DNA of 64,000 nt, taken from the NCBI GenBank assembly GCA_947579605.1, contig OX388314.1:23136000-23199999 (forward strand). Direction: 5' to 3'. A program made the position numbers and the translations under genes. Source of the stretch: Athripsodes cinereus (lineage: Eukaryota; Arthropoda; Insecta; Trichoptera; Leptoceridae). This document shows positions 54,511-64,000 of the stretch, piece after piece (the stretch's first letter is position 1; each line of letters opens with the position of its first letter). A model generated the notes under the pieces. It was not told the DNA's origin. It saw nothing but the letters and a program-made list of their open reading frames with translations, and did not search any database.

Positions 54511-54754
54511 GAAAAGATAAATTGAAAAATATAAACACAGCTACCAACCTAAAAAAATAATGTTTTCATCTACTTTTAAAAACTTGGTATATGCATTTTA
54601 GTCTATATTTCAATACCAGTATTTTTAAACAAATCAAACTTATCTTTTTATTTACAAGTATTGTTAACTGAGGACAGATTTTTTATTATTTTAAATTATC
54701 TGCCTGAATCTATGACTTGATTCATTTCACTTTATATAACAAAGACATGGACAT
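54511..54754 (+). other. ZP gene 3' UTR up to a transposon
   Basis: 244 bp from the stop codon to the DNA transposon. No AATAAA or ATTAAA is seen in it. Nearest + strand AATAAA words are inside the transposon (about 55319) and just beyond it (56799-56804). Confidence 0.5.
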
Positions 54755-56789
54755 TAGGGTGTCCCTTATTTGGTCAAAAAAAAATTTTTTTCAGTTATTG
54801 AAACGCATACCCCCTAATTGTGTTTATTAGCCTACTACTTACCCAAATACAGAATTTAAGCTTTCTAAGTTGATTGGAACCCGTGCCGACAGAGCCTCAA
54901 AGTTTCAGAAAATAGCAGCTTAAAGGGTCTTTTAAATTTAGCTGTAGATAATCACTTCATACCACTATGTTAGCTGAATATTGATGAAAACACAAATTTA
55001 TATGGAACATTTCTTGCAATTATCAAAAAAGTTACAAAATTGATATTAATTAATTTGAACATATCCTGTAAAAAGTCTCTTTTTTACAGTCTGGATACAT
55101 TTTTCTATGTTCATGCACACAACGTAATAAGAACTGTTTCTATTCTTCTTCTGCGGTTATCAAACCATGAAGCCTTGGATTAGTTTAACAGCTCTTTCAG
55201 CTGTGTCATATACTGCTTTTAAGCTATATATCTTTTTTTAAGCTTCCAAAAATGCCACGTTTTCATTATACAAAGGTACACCTTCTTGAAGGAAACTGCT
55301 GACAAGTTTTAGTTGAGAAAATAAATTTTTGGTCTTGACGGATACAAAATAACTCAAAAATTTTCCTATAAAAACATTAAAGCTACTTGTAGAATACATA
55401 AAAAGAACATGTTATAACATATTTAGAATTAAATTGAGCTCTACTTCCTAACATATAGAGAGCCAGACATAGACAAACCGTAGACAAACCGAATGACTGT
55501 TCCTTGGATTTTTCAAATCTCTTACCGAAATCACCCTATTTTTCTTTTTTTGTAAATTTTCTACAGTGATCCCCTTGGTCTGCCCATCAATTACATCTTG
55601 AAAATTAAAAGGACGGCTATTTTTTTTGACAAATATCACAAATTGTTGACTGAACTTGTTTTAGGTCGCTATGGAAATCAGCTTGTTAATTCTTTTGTTA
55701 CCATTTAATGTTTTTAAAAAACACAAGTCTTGATTCGGCGCTTTCACCACCAAACAGCATTCAAACAAGGACTTTACATGAACTACCACAATAAAAAAAC
55801 AAACATCTAGTTTAGTTTCTTTATCCTAAGCGTCGATTTTAAACTGAGTCTGCAATAAACAGTTTTTTGAAGGGTAAATAGCTCTTGCTATCCATCGTGT
55901 TTGATGCTTTGCGCCAGTAGATCTGATTTTTAAATTATGTGGATGCCAGAGGCTCTTTCAGGCGTATCACAGATGTGTTGAGCAGCAGGTGACAACAAGC
56001 TCTCTGAAGTCATACGCTTTAATCTCTTTTTCTCTTCTGCTAGTTTTTTCAGCCTTGCTCTTTGTCAATTTCAGCCATTTTTTTTGTCAACACCCGCTAA
56101 GCATCCTGTACGTCTTGGTTCTCTTTGCTTTTACAATAATTTATTATCTTCTTTAATTTTTAGTCTTTTGAGAGCATCGGCGAATACAATATCGCATAAA
56201 TTATCCAATTCAAGTGGAAATTCTCCTCACGGTGCCTATGAAAATCCTGAATCTTCTTGCTATTTTTTGGCAGCTCTTTCCAGACCTGATAAAGATCCCC
56301 TGATCTCTTAACAAGATTAGTAACAGCTCTATTAGGTGTTCTAGCCTTTTTCAGAATGTAATGCACACGCGAATGACTAGATTTTCGATTTCACTAACAT
56401 TCAACTTAATATCGCGTATATCGAAAGACAGAACTGCGAGAACTTGACGATTGGGCGGTAATTTTGCACCTGTCATCTATTTATTTACTTCACTAACCAT
56501 GAAAATACTTTTTATATTGCTTCTTTATTCCACTGACATCTTTGAAATATAAAAAAAATCCGCGACAATCACCAGAAAAACCGAGACTGAGTGACAATAA
56601 CAGTTAGCACTCACCGCCCCTATGAGTTTTTGTATGAAACTTGTATGAAGATGTTTCCGTGCAAGTCGGCACGGGTTGCACTGTTCCGAATAAGATAAAA
56701 ATTGGTTTTTGAGTGTTTTAGGACCAAATGAACAAAATAATAGCCTATGCGTTGTAAAATTAAAACTTTGAAAAATAAGGGACACCCTA
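54755..56789 (-). mobile_element. hAT-like DNA transposon with decayed transposase, 2035 bp
   Basis: Exact 8-bp duplication ATGGACAT at 54747-54754 and 56790-56797. 17-bp perfect terminal inverted repeats TAGGGTGTCCCTTATTT. Sub-terminal CCCGTGCCGAC (about 54890) and GTCGGCACGGG (about 56666) also face each other. The - strand shows coding-like blocks broken by stops, for example LKAVYDTAERAVKLIQG (about 55235-55185) and RTPNRAVTNLVKRSGDLYQ with VWKELPKNSKKI (about 56345-56255). The duplication length and termini fit hAT; P-like is the alternative. Confidence 0.82.
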
Positions 56790-57067
56790 ATGGACATCAA
56801 TAAATTGTTGAATTTATAAAAAGAGAAAAAAATATATAGAAAATGTCTTAACCAAGTTCTACACATTTTCTATAAAGTTTGCTTGTACAATAAGAATGAA
56901 ATGATGTTTCTAATTTTAAAACAGCAAAAAGCAACATTCAATGAAAACATATTGGTTTTCAGAATGTCTAATTTCTAAATATTAAAGATTTGTAAATTGA
57001 AAGACTTGTGATTGGGAATAAGGAATATTAAGTACAGAATAAATATGTTCTTTTACATGTTTGTTAA

Positions 57068-57283
57068 TGGGTGCGTCCAGATAGTAGGATGCGAACGTCA
57101 ATCAATCATCAATCTTCAACGATTCGGAGCATTCTCCGAAGGAATATTTGAATGAATGCCTTCGTAACCCATATAAGGACGGGAAACAAACGCATTCATT
57201 CGAATATTTCTTCGGAGAATGCTCCGAATCGTTGAAAATTGATGATTGATTGACGTTCGCATCCTACTATCTGGACGCACCCA
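57068..57283. mobile_element. Foldback element, 92-bp arms
   Basis: Left arm 57068-57159 and right arm 57192-57283 are inverse complements with three mismatches. Tips are TGGGTGCGTCCAG / CTGGACGCACCCA. A 32-bp spacer separates them. No ORF and no certain target duplication (AAT on both sides at most). Confidence 0.85.
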
Positions 57284-57369
57284 ATAAAGATTTATATCCA
57301 AATTTTCCAATCATGACGATTAATTTTTAAGCGATTAATATAATTTACTTAACTTATTTTAGTTTAGAG

Positions 57370-57644
57370 CAGGGGTGGGCAAAAAAGACAATCGCGGCTA
57401 TATTTCTAAAAAGGTGCCCTCACTTTAAAAAATTGTAAAAATTCTTCTACAAAAGTGAGGATATCACTAAATATTTCAAATTCATATACTCTTTTCGAAA
57501 ATCTTGAAATGGGGTAGAAATTTAGAGTGTAAGGGAGATCATAAACTTCTGGGAATCTGAGATCTTTTTATGCTTGCGAGTCGTTCACTAGTTGTCTTAT
57601 TTTATTGTTGTAGATCGCCAATAGTCTAAGTTTGCTCACCGCTG
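57370..57644. mobile_element. hAT-like MITE, 275 bp
   Basis: Termini CAGGGGTGGGCAAA and TTTGCTCACCGCTG match at 12 of 14 positions, the familiar hAT tip. Flanks GTTTAGAG and ATTTTGAG agree at 6 of 8. Non-coding. Confidence 0.65.
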
Positions 57645-58574
57645 ATTTTGAGTATTAATATCTTCGCTGTAAGTGTGTAATTGATAAAATATTATGTTAA
57701 CAGCATAGAACAATAATGTTTAATTAATTTCAATTGTGTTTCATTATATACAAAACAGTTATAAGAAATACAATAAATTCGAAAAGTAAGACACATAGAC
57801 AACCAATGACTTTAATATGAGTTTTTATGTTATGAAGAAATTAGTGAATGTGATGTTGCTACGCATGAAAATGTTATAACGCTACTTGCGAGAAACATTT
57901 GAAGCTTCGTTTATTCCATACAAATGTGGTATCATACTCACTTGTTACTTTTAAACAATTAAACTTGTATTTGGTTTGTACCTACAGCTAATATTTTTAC
58001 TTCTTTTCAGCTGTTTTTTTGGTTTATTTGATAAATTAGTTTGGAATTTATGTTTGTAGCGTTAATGTTTTTAGTACCTTATATAAAATAAGCACATTAT
58101 TGTTAAGTTTGCATTATAGTTTTTAATAAAAGATATAAAATAAAATACTGCTTGTTTAAATTAAATAGCATATTATATCTCTGGTAATATGGTGAAAGTT
58201 GATGTGTCTGAAAAAGTTAACTTTACAGGAGCACATTCCAAAGATTTCTGTCAGCGTACAATATCATTGCATCTTCATATCGTCGCTCGGCGTTCAATAC
58301 CGCGAATGTAACAATTTCAAAATTTTACAGGAGGCCTAATAAACTGAATAAAAGTTACGTTAGCGCAGAGTCTATATTCACGATTTTGTTCCATATGGCA
58401 TTCTAGCAGTTTGGACAATATTTGGGGATTTTTTTGTATACACAATCGCATATTTCAACATTCTGTACTAATATCTTAAAAACAAAAACTATTTCACCTA
58501 AATTGTCGAATTCGCGGTATTAAATGCCGAGCGACGATATTAATATTTATAATTTTATTGCTAATAATGATATT
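57645..58574. other. Downstream DNA, no feature seen
   Basis: AT-rich, nothing recognised. Confidence 0.5.
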
Positions 58575-58760
58575 ATTATTATTATAACCAGCCTCCTCCA
58601 TTAAGGATGTCTCTGAACCAATTGGATACTTGGATCCTCTGTCCACGACTCTGATTCCATTGTCATAGGGAGTAATGTGAAAGAGGGACATTGAGGCTGT
58701 TAAAACCCTCGTAGATAAAAGAAGAGTGTTCTTTTTGGACAGCCAAGCTGTCATCAATAT
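58575..58760 (-). mobile_element. LINE-B, decayed copy
   Basis: ACCAGCCTCCTCCATTAAGG, CATTGTCATAGGGAG, GTGAAAGAGGGACATTGAGG and AGTGTTCTTTTTGGACAGCC follow LINE-B in reverse. Confidence 0.68.
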
Positions 58761-61074
58761 AGTTGTCGAGTAAGTTGACATAACTTTTACCAAGGTACAG
58801 GTATACGTGGTGTAGAAATGAAATAGAGAAAAGTGTAAGAATGAAAATGCTTTATTAAACAGTTTAAAAACATTATTTTGCATATCTATACACAAAAAAA
58901 AAAACAAGTAAATATGTTAAAATGGCAATAAAAGAAAAATGTGTCGGTAGAGATTTAAAACAGAAATTAAAATCTATGTGCTGTTAAAATAAGTTGACTA
59001 GATTTATAATTCTTTTCCTGTAGGTTGTTTTTTTTTATTCAACGATATTCAAGTTTAAGACAATTGTAACGTGAAAACCAAAACAAATAATTGACAAGAT
59101 TTTCAAAAAGCTATTCCTTCAGTGCAACTCTGAATTCTAGCTCTTTTTATAAATTCTATTTTGATACAGAAATTTTTCAGATATTAATTCAAAATTACAA
59201 CAAGCTATAAAAAAATAGTTTAGAATTATAATACACTTAGTCGACAAAATTTGTTAAAACAAAGTTGAGCAATTTTGAAACAACTGTCCATAAATATGAC
59301 TGCAATACAGCTTCAAATTAAAAAAAATAAAATAAACAATCATAGGTACATTGTCTTTGGTGAGGTTTGGTAAGATATAAACAAAAGAAAAAAAGCAATT
59401 AGGTATATAATATATACATAAGTTTTATAATTTACAAATTGTTCTAAAGAAATATCAGGTTAAATAATTCATAGAGTTCATTTTGATAACATAAGCATTT
59501 TTCATAATAGAAATTATGAAAAATGCTTATTGTAAATCAATTATTGAGAAATATTAATTATTTAAAAGAGCAATATAAAAACACTCATTTACAAAACACA
59601 CAAAATAAGAAGCATTACATTAAAAATGGATACAATTCATAATTGAGATTGATTGGAAAAATATCCAAAATCTAGGAGAATTTAATTAATAAAACACAAA
59701 AAACTAAGCATGATCCCTTTTCGATGTAATGCTCCGAATAAAAATACACGATATAAACAAAGTATGATTGGCTAAAAATTGAACAATGTACATAAACAAT
59801 ATACAAAAATAAAAACATTGTTTAACTAACTTTTCATCAACATAGCTATGTATTAAATAAAATACTTGAATAAAAAAATTACAGAAATATAAATATGTCA
59901 CACGAAACAGTAAAATGTACTAAGTGTTGAATCATAAGGTTGATTATAGCTAGTCAGACAGAAACTTTTCAGAATGGTGTTTTATTGATTTTTCATAATA
60001 TATCAGAAGTGATATTCTGTCCATTTCACAAAAAAAAAAATTATAAATCTTTGTAAATTTAATACATGAAACTACCATATAAGGTTCACAAAAGACAATG
60101 TCACCTTATTCGGTAGTACCCCGGATGAAACGCTAACCCGCATCTCTGCCTTTACGCGAGGAGTGTTTTGTCCAATTACAAATGTTTGTGTATTTGATTT
60201 GGTCAACTGTGATTGTGCCTCTAAACTTTGACATGTCGTATCTAAGAAATTAGAATTTCCAGTTGTCGGTTAATGCATCTGGTTGATCGATATATGCTTA
60301 TTCCAACAAACTCTATAAATAAATAAAATACTCCCTACAAATATCTCACCAAGAAAAATATAAATTATTGCAAACTATATGCAAAAGATTATCATTAACT
60401 AACTCTGAAACTAACAAACACATGCAAAATTGATTTAAAGTTTCTCAACTAAACATAAATTTATAATTCAGTTAATTTTTTTTGAATAATTACTTTTATA
60501 ATATCACACTGCTTTCCTTGCAGAGTAGGTATATAAAATAGACAGAACATTATACATACTGGCCATACACTAAATTCATTCCCGATTGTTTATTCACAAA
60601 GCATCCATTACTTTTCTTTCAATGCATTTCATATATTTTTTTAGAATCTAATTAAACAATATTTTAAAAATAAACTCTCGAGTACGAGATTGCATAAAAA
60701 TCATTAAAATTGTGACAGAAATGAACACATTAAATTAATTTATAAATAACATAATGTCAATTATTCCTTGATTTGTTACAAGCAGGAATTGCAATTGAAA
60801 GTACAAATCCAATAAAAGGTTTAACACACAAAGCATAAGAGATTATAACCACAAGCAATAATAAAACCTAAGATTGCCTGTCTGAAAGTCTCGAGACATT
60901 ATCAGTGATAAGTTTTCATTACTTTATATAGTAACAATTCCATGTATGTAAAAATTATTATATTATTAAAGTTTTTGTAAAATCAATTTGTCAATCCATA
61001 AATATCTATTGTCACACTAAGAATGTTCTAGAAAAAGAGTAAATACATGCCTCTTTTAGAAAATAGTTCATTTA
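58761..61074. other. Repeat-poor AT-rich DNA
   Basis: 2.3 kb with no recognised transposon or ORF. Contains a perfect hairpin at 59491-59530. TTTATT near 58850 would be a poly(A) signal for a - strand transcript. It could be a 3' UTR of a gene beyond the window, but this is unproven. Confidence 0.4.
59491..59530. repeat. Perfect 18-bp hairpin
   Basis: ATAAGCATTTTTCATAAT, loop AGAA, exact inverse complement. Confidence 0.85.
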
Positions 61075-62160
61075 TATCATCATGACATTTCCCAGAGGTG
61101 GGTAACCGTGGACAAACCACAATTATGGCCAATTCTGAATCATAAAATAGTCGAACTAACTAAGTGTGAGAAGATAGTCATGATAATTAGTTCTAATTCG
61201 TATTCACAGTTTTCCATATTACAACAAATTTAGTTAGTTAGTTCATTTTGACACCTTAGTACAACTATAAATTTTGTCACAATATGGATTTCGTATTCAG
61301 AATGAAATTTTAGTTGACAAACGACGACTAAAATAAGTTGGATTTGGCAGAATTTTATCGTGACTTTTAATGTGCGACTATTATTAGTTGCTGTCATTTT
61401 GTCGCAGAATATTGCTATATTTTGGAAGTGTAAAGTCGTTTATTCAATTAAAAGTAAAAGAATTACATTTTAAGGGCCCTCGCAACTCTTAGCATATATA
61501 AATTGTAAAATTATACCACCACCGACGCAAATACGAATGTTAAAATATAGCGGCAAATCTGACATTTCACAATTTTTACACGCAACAACTATTAAATTGT
61601 TGCCAGAAGTGTAAATCGGAACGTGAAAAACATTTTGTATCGCGGCATTACTGACTAATATTAGTTTGTCCCATAGATTTTACCGTTTGCCCTTGGTGGT
61701 TCTCGAGTTTATAGTTCATAACTAATGCTGAATACGAATTTGTACTTACTATAATGACTAATATTAGTTAGTTCATTAAGATTCAGAATTGGCCCTAATG
61801 ATAAACATGTAAGACGTCTTATTCGTGCCAATAAAAATTAAGACACTCAAGGTGGATGGCAAACTTGAATATGTATTGTCTTTCCATTGTTTTGTCTCCC
61901 TTTTGATGCCTTACTGCTTTGTATTCTTTTATGTATTCTTTTTATGTTGTTCTTTTTATCCTGTATAATTATGATTAACCCAAGTGTCCCGTAAGGGTCC
62001 TATGGGGAATGATTTACAATCAACAATGTGGGTAAATAGAAGATGATGTTAAATGTCTTATTTGCAATGTTTAATGAACACCTGCTTTTTACAGGACACT
62101 GGAAACTTCAAAAGAGTGGGAGACATATTCTTTGCCAGGAACTCCACAAAACATAGAAAT
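61075..62160 (-). repeat. RepA reverse copy split by two insertions
   Basis: Pieces: CATCATGACATTTCCCAGAGG (61078 on), ATAAACATGTAAGAC to TGGATGGCAAACTTG (61800-61876), and AATGTCTTATTTG through CACCTGCTTTTTACAGGACAC to TTTGCCAGGAACTCCAC (62050-62150). The gaps are a MITE (61126-61795) and an unidentified insert of about 160 bp (about 61880-62045). Confidence 0.75.
61126..61795. mobile_element. MITE, 670 bp, inserted in RepA
   Basis: Left end TGGCCAATTCTGAATC and right end GATTCAGAATTGGCCC are inverse complements but for one base. TA (or TTA/TAA) flanks both sides, fitting Tc1/mariner or Harbinger. The surrounding RepA sequence is continuous once it is removed. No transposase. Confidence 0.75.
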
Positions 62161-63039
62161 TAGTTTCAGCTTCTATTGTATGTTTAAGTCAATTTTATTA
62201 AGATATCAATACTCACACGAGACAAACAATTGACTACAGTGATTTATTTCCCCTTTTAAAAACCATTGAAATTATTAAAATTATTTGATGCTGTACATCA
62301 TAAAATTGTAACCAATATAATTAATATCTACACATTACATTGCACACATAATAATAAAACTAAACACTTTACAAATAAATACTAAACCCTTAAATTTTAA
62401 ATATGAAATATACAAATAAAATTAATTAACATACAAATTTTGTGATACTATTTCCATAAATTACAAAACCAATCGGAGGCTATCTTAATAAGTCAACTAT
62501 TTTGGTGTCGTCGACTCATTACCAACTCTGTAATCCTAATTATCCAGCATTATACCCGTTTTTAATTAGACAAGTATTGATAGAAGAGACAAAAAATACA
62601 AGACTAAAATATAAAACATTTCTGCAAAATTAATATTAAAATTAAAATGCATTTGGAGTGTATGAAGCAATATATTCCAAGATGTCAGTCACACACGATG
62701 ACAGTACCTACAACCAAACTTAATAAGAACCAAAATAAGAATCAAATTGATAAACTCTTGTATTTACAAGATCTTTTATTTTTGAAGCATTAGTGTTTCA
62801 GAATTATTTGAACTTCTTACACAATAATATACCTATCTTGATATTGTCCCTTCTTTCAAATACATTTTAAAAAAAATTTAATTTGTATCTACGTCTCATA
62901 TCTAATTCTATCTACTTCACAATATTTTCAACATTTTCTCGACTATTCACGCACTCATTTTTTATCCCCTACCACGATCTCAAAACATTCCGCTAAATTA
63001 CAAACTTCAGTAAACAAAGTAAAAATTTATCACCATCAT
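62161..63039. other. AT-rich DNA, no feature seen
   Basis: Nothing recognised. Confidence 0.5.
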
Positions 63040-63355
63040 TACCATCACGCCGCTTCCCTTTTGGGGTAAGCAGAAAAGATCGAGTGCCACTTACTCTGAT
63101 CCTTGCATACACTCTTTGTTTCCATCACTGTCATATAATTTTTCAAGCATGCTCTCCTATTCAATATGCTCAATAGATATCCGTACTGGAGGATCTTGTT
63201 TATGTAGTTTGCCATTTAATCGTCAGACAGACACGTTTTCAAGCACCATTCCTCTCAGCCATATATATTTCGCTGTCATTCTATCCTCATTCATTCTTTC
63301 CGCGTGCCCAAACCATTGTAGTTTGTTTACTTTCATTCTTGTTTTCACCCATTAA
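63040..63355 (-). mobile_element. LINE-C-like 3' end, decayed
   Basis: The - strand reads RMKVNKLQWFGHAERMNEDR in one frame, then is broken by stops, ending near CAAAAGGGAAGCGGCGTGATGG. Compare NKLRWFGHVERMNEVR in the 45710 copy. An ATGGTGATG-like tail follows. Confidence 0.68.
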
Positions 63356-63914
63356 AAATTTATCTACTTACAAATATGTATCCATACAAAAGAAGCCTAA
63401 CTTCACACACTACAACAATTCCAATTGAGTCACAGACGATATAAAAATAATAATGCTATCCAAATATCCAACAACATGACTAACGATAAAACTAAATGTA
63501 ACAATATTCCCTCCTCTATACAAAGCGCAATAAAAACACTTCAATTTACAAAAGGTAAGTCCAATAGATACATACATACATATTTACAATATAAAAAGCA
63601 CAACAACAAATTTAATAAAAGACAACATTATTTAGATACATTCATTATAAACAGCTACTTACATCATAATATAAGTATATTTTACTAAATCTTAGGAAAC
63701 CCATTTGATGTAGTAATCTTTTATATATCGCTTCAGAATTTCTCAAGGCATGATGAGTTTTCAAGTCTCAAAAATCTTTACTAGCAATTGTTTTTGAGTT
63801 AAATAGAATTAAAGAGTCATTTGTTAGTTGAGTCTGTTGTTTGAACCTAGTCAAGCAAAAAAAAACCCCTAAGATAAATTTAGAATAAAACTTTGTACAT
63901 AAAACGTTTGATCA
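63356..63914. other. AT-rich DNA, no feature seen
   Basis: An 87-codon AT-rich + frame at 63425-63688 has no recognisable motif. Confidence 0.45.
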
Positions 63915-64000
63915 TAGGGCAGTGGCCAGTAGCCTGCGATGGTAGAATCTCTGATCATTAAGTAGAAGGGGCGTGGTTCAAAACCAGTTGCCTACTTACT
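63915..64000 (+). mobile_element. SINE-A-like tRNA-derived head, cut by the window end
   Basis: CCAGTAGCCTGCGATGGTAG (A-box region) and GTGGTTCAAAACCAG (B-box-like) have the spacing seen in SINE-A. Diverged. Confidence 0.5.

Noticed and set aside
53031..53446. Alternative ZP end by reading through exon 8
   Set aside because: The frame stays open to 53446, but a consensus GTGAGT donor follows the helix and exon 9 joins in phase to complete the helix and tail. The read-through sequence looks intronic.
63425..63688. 87-codon ORF near the window end
   Set aside because: Asn/Lys/Ile/Tyr-rich as expected from AT-rich random DNA.
1..64000. CRISPR array, bacterial operon, phage or plasmid features
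   Set aside because: No regularly spaced identical repeats, no ribosome-binding-site-led gene runs. GT-AG introns and retrotransposons show an insect nuclear genome.

Overview
This window is eukaryotic nuclear DNA from an insect, most likely a moth or butterfly (Lepidoptera). The sequence is very AT-rich. TAGGTA/TACCTA words are everywhere. Reverse-transcriptase remnants of several non-LTR families, tRNA-derived SINEs and small inverted-repeat transposons fill the introns. These traits are typical of lepidopteran genomes, but the species cannot be fixed from the sequence. Nothing bacterial, plasmid-like or CRISPR-like is present.

The one host gene that can be rebuilt with confidence is a membrane-anchored zona pellucida (ZP) domain protein on the + strand. 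It has nine coding exons: 5217-5270, 48289-48319, 48840-49075, 49332-49468, 51578-51707, 51812-51957, 52267-52475, 53031-53296 and 54358-54510. All junctions are GT-AG and in phase, and together they give 453 aa: signal peptide, ZP domain, furin-type RRKR site, one transmembrane helix and a short cytoplasmic tail. The first intron is 43,018 bp and splits the signal peptide. It makes up about two thirds of the window and holds most of the mobile DNA. Exons 2-9 occupy only about 6.2 kb.

Layout: 1-5.2 kb is upstream DNA with a perfect palindromic element at 248-460. 5.3-48.3 kb is intron 1. It contains a complete I-clade-like LINE with two intact ORFs and a 14-bp target duplication (10930-16413), 5'-truncated copies of at least five other LINE families, two tRNA-derived SINE families, about a dozen copies of an interspersed repeat here called RepA, and hAT-like and Harbinger-like elements, several of them nested. 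48.3-54.5 kb is the compact 3' part of the ZP gene. 54.5-64 kb is downstream DNA with a 2-kb DNA transposon (54755-56789), a foldback element (57068-57283), a small hAT-like MITE (57370-57644), a RepA copy split by two insertions (61075-62160) and long AT-rich stretches with no recognised feature.

No undescribed multi-gene system was found. The observations most worth following are the apparently intact LINE, a 3'-terminal hairpin with a compensatory base pair shared by two LINE groups, the shared 3' tail of RepA and a LINE (a SINE/LINE-type partnership), the perfect palindrome with 12-bp flanking repeats, and three-level nested insertions that give a relative order of events. LINE-A, LINE-B, LINE-C, RepA, RepD, RepE, SINE-A and SINE-B are working names used only in this annotation.
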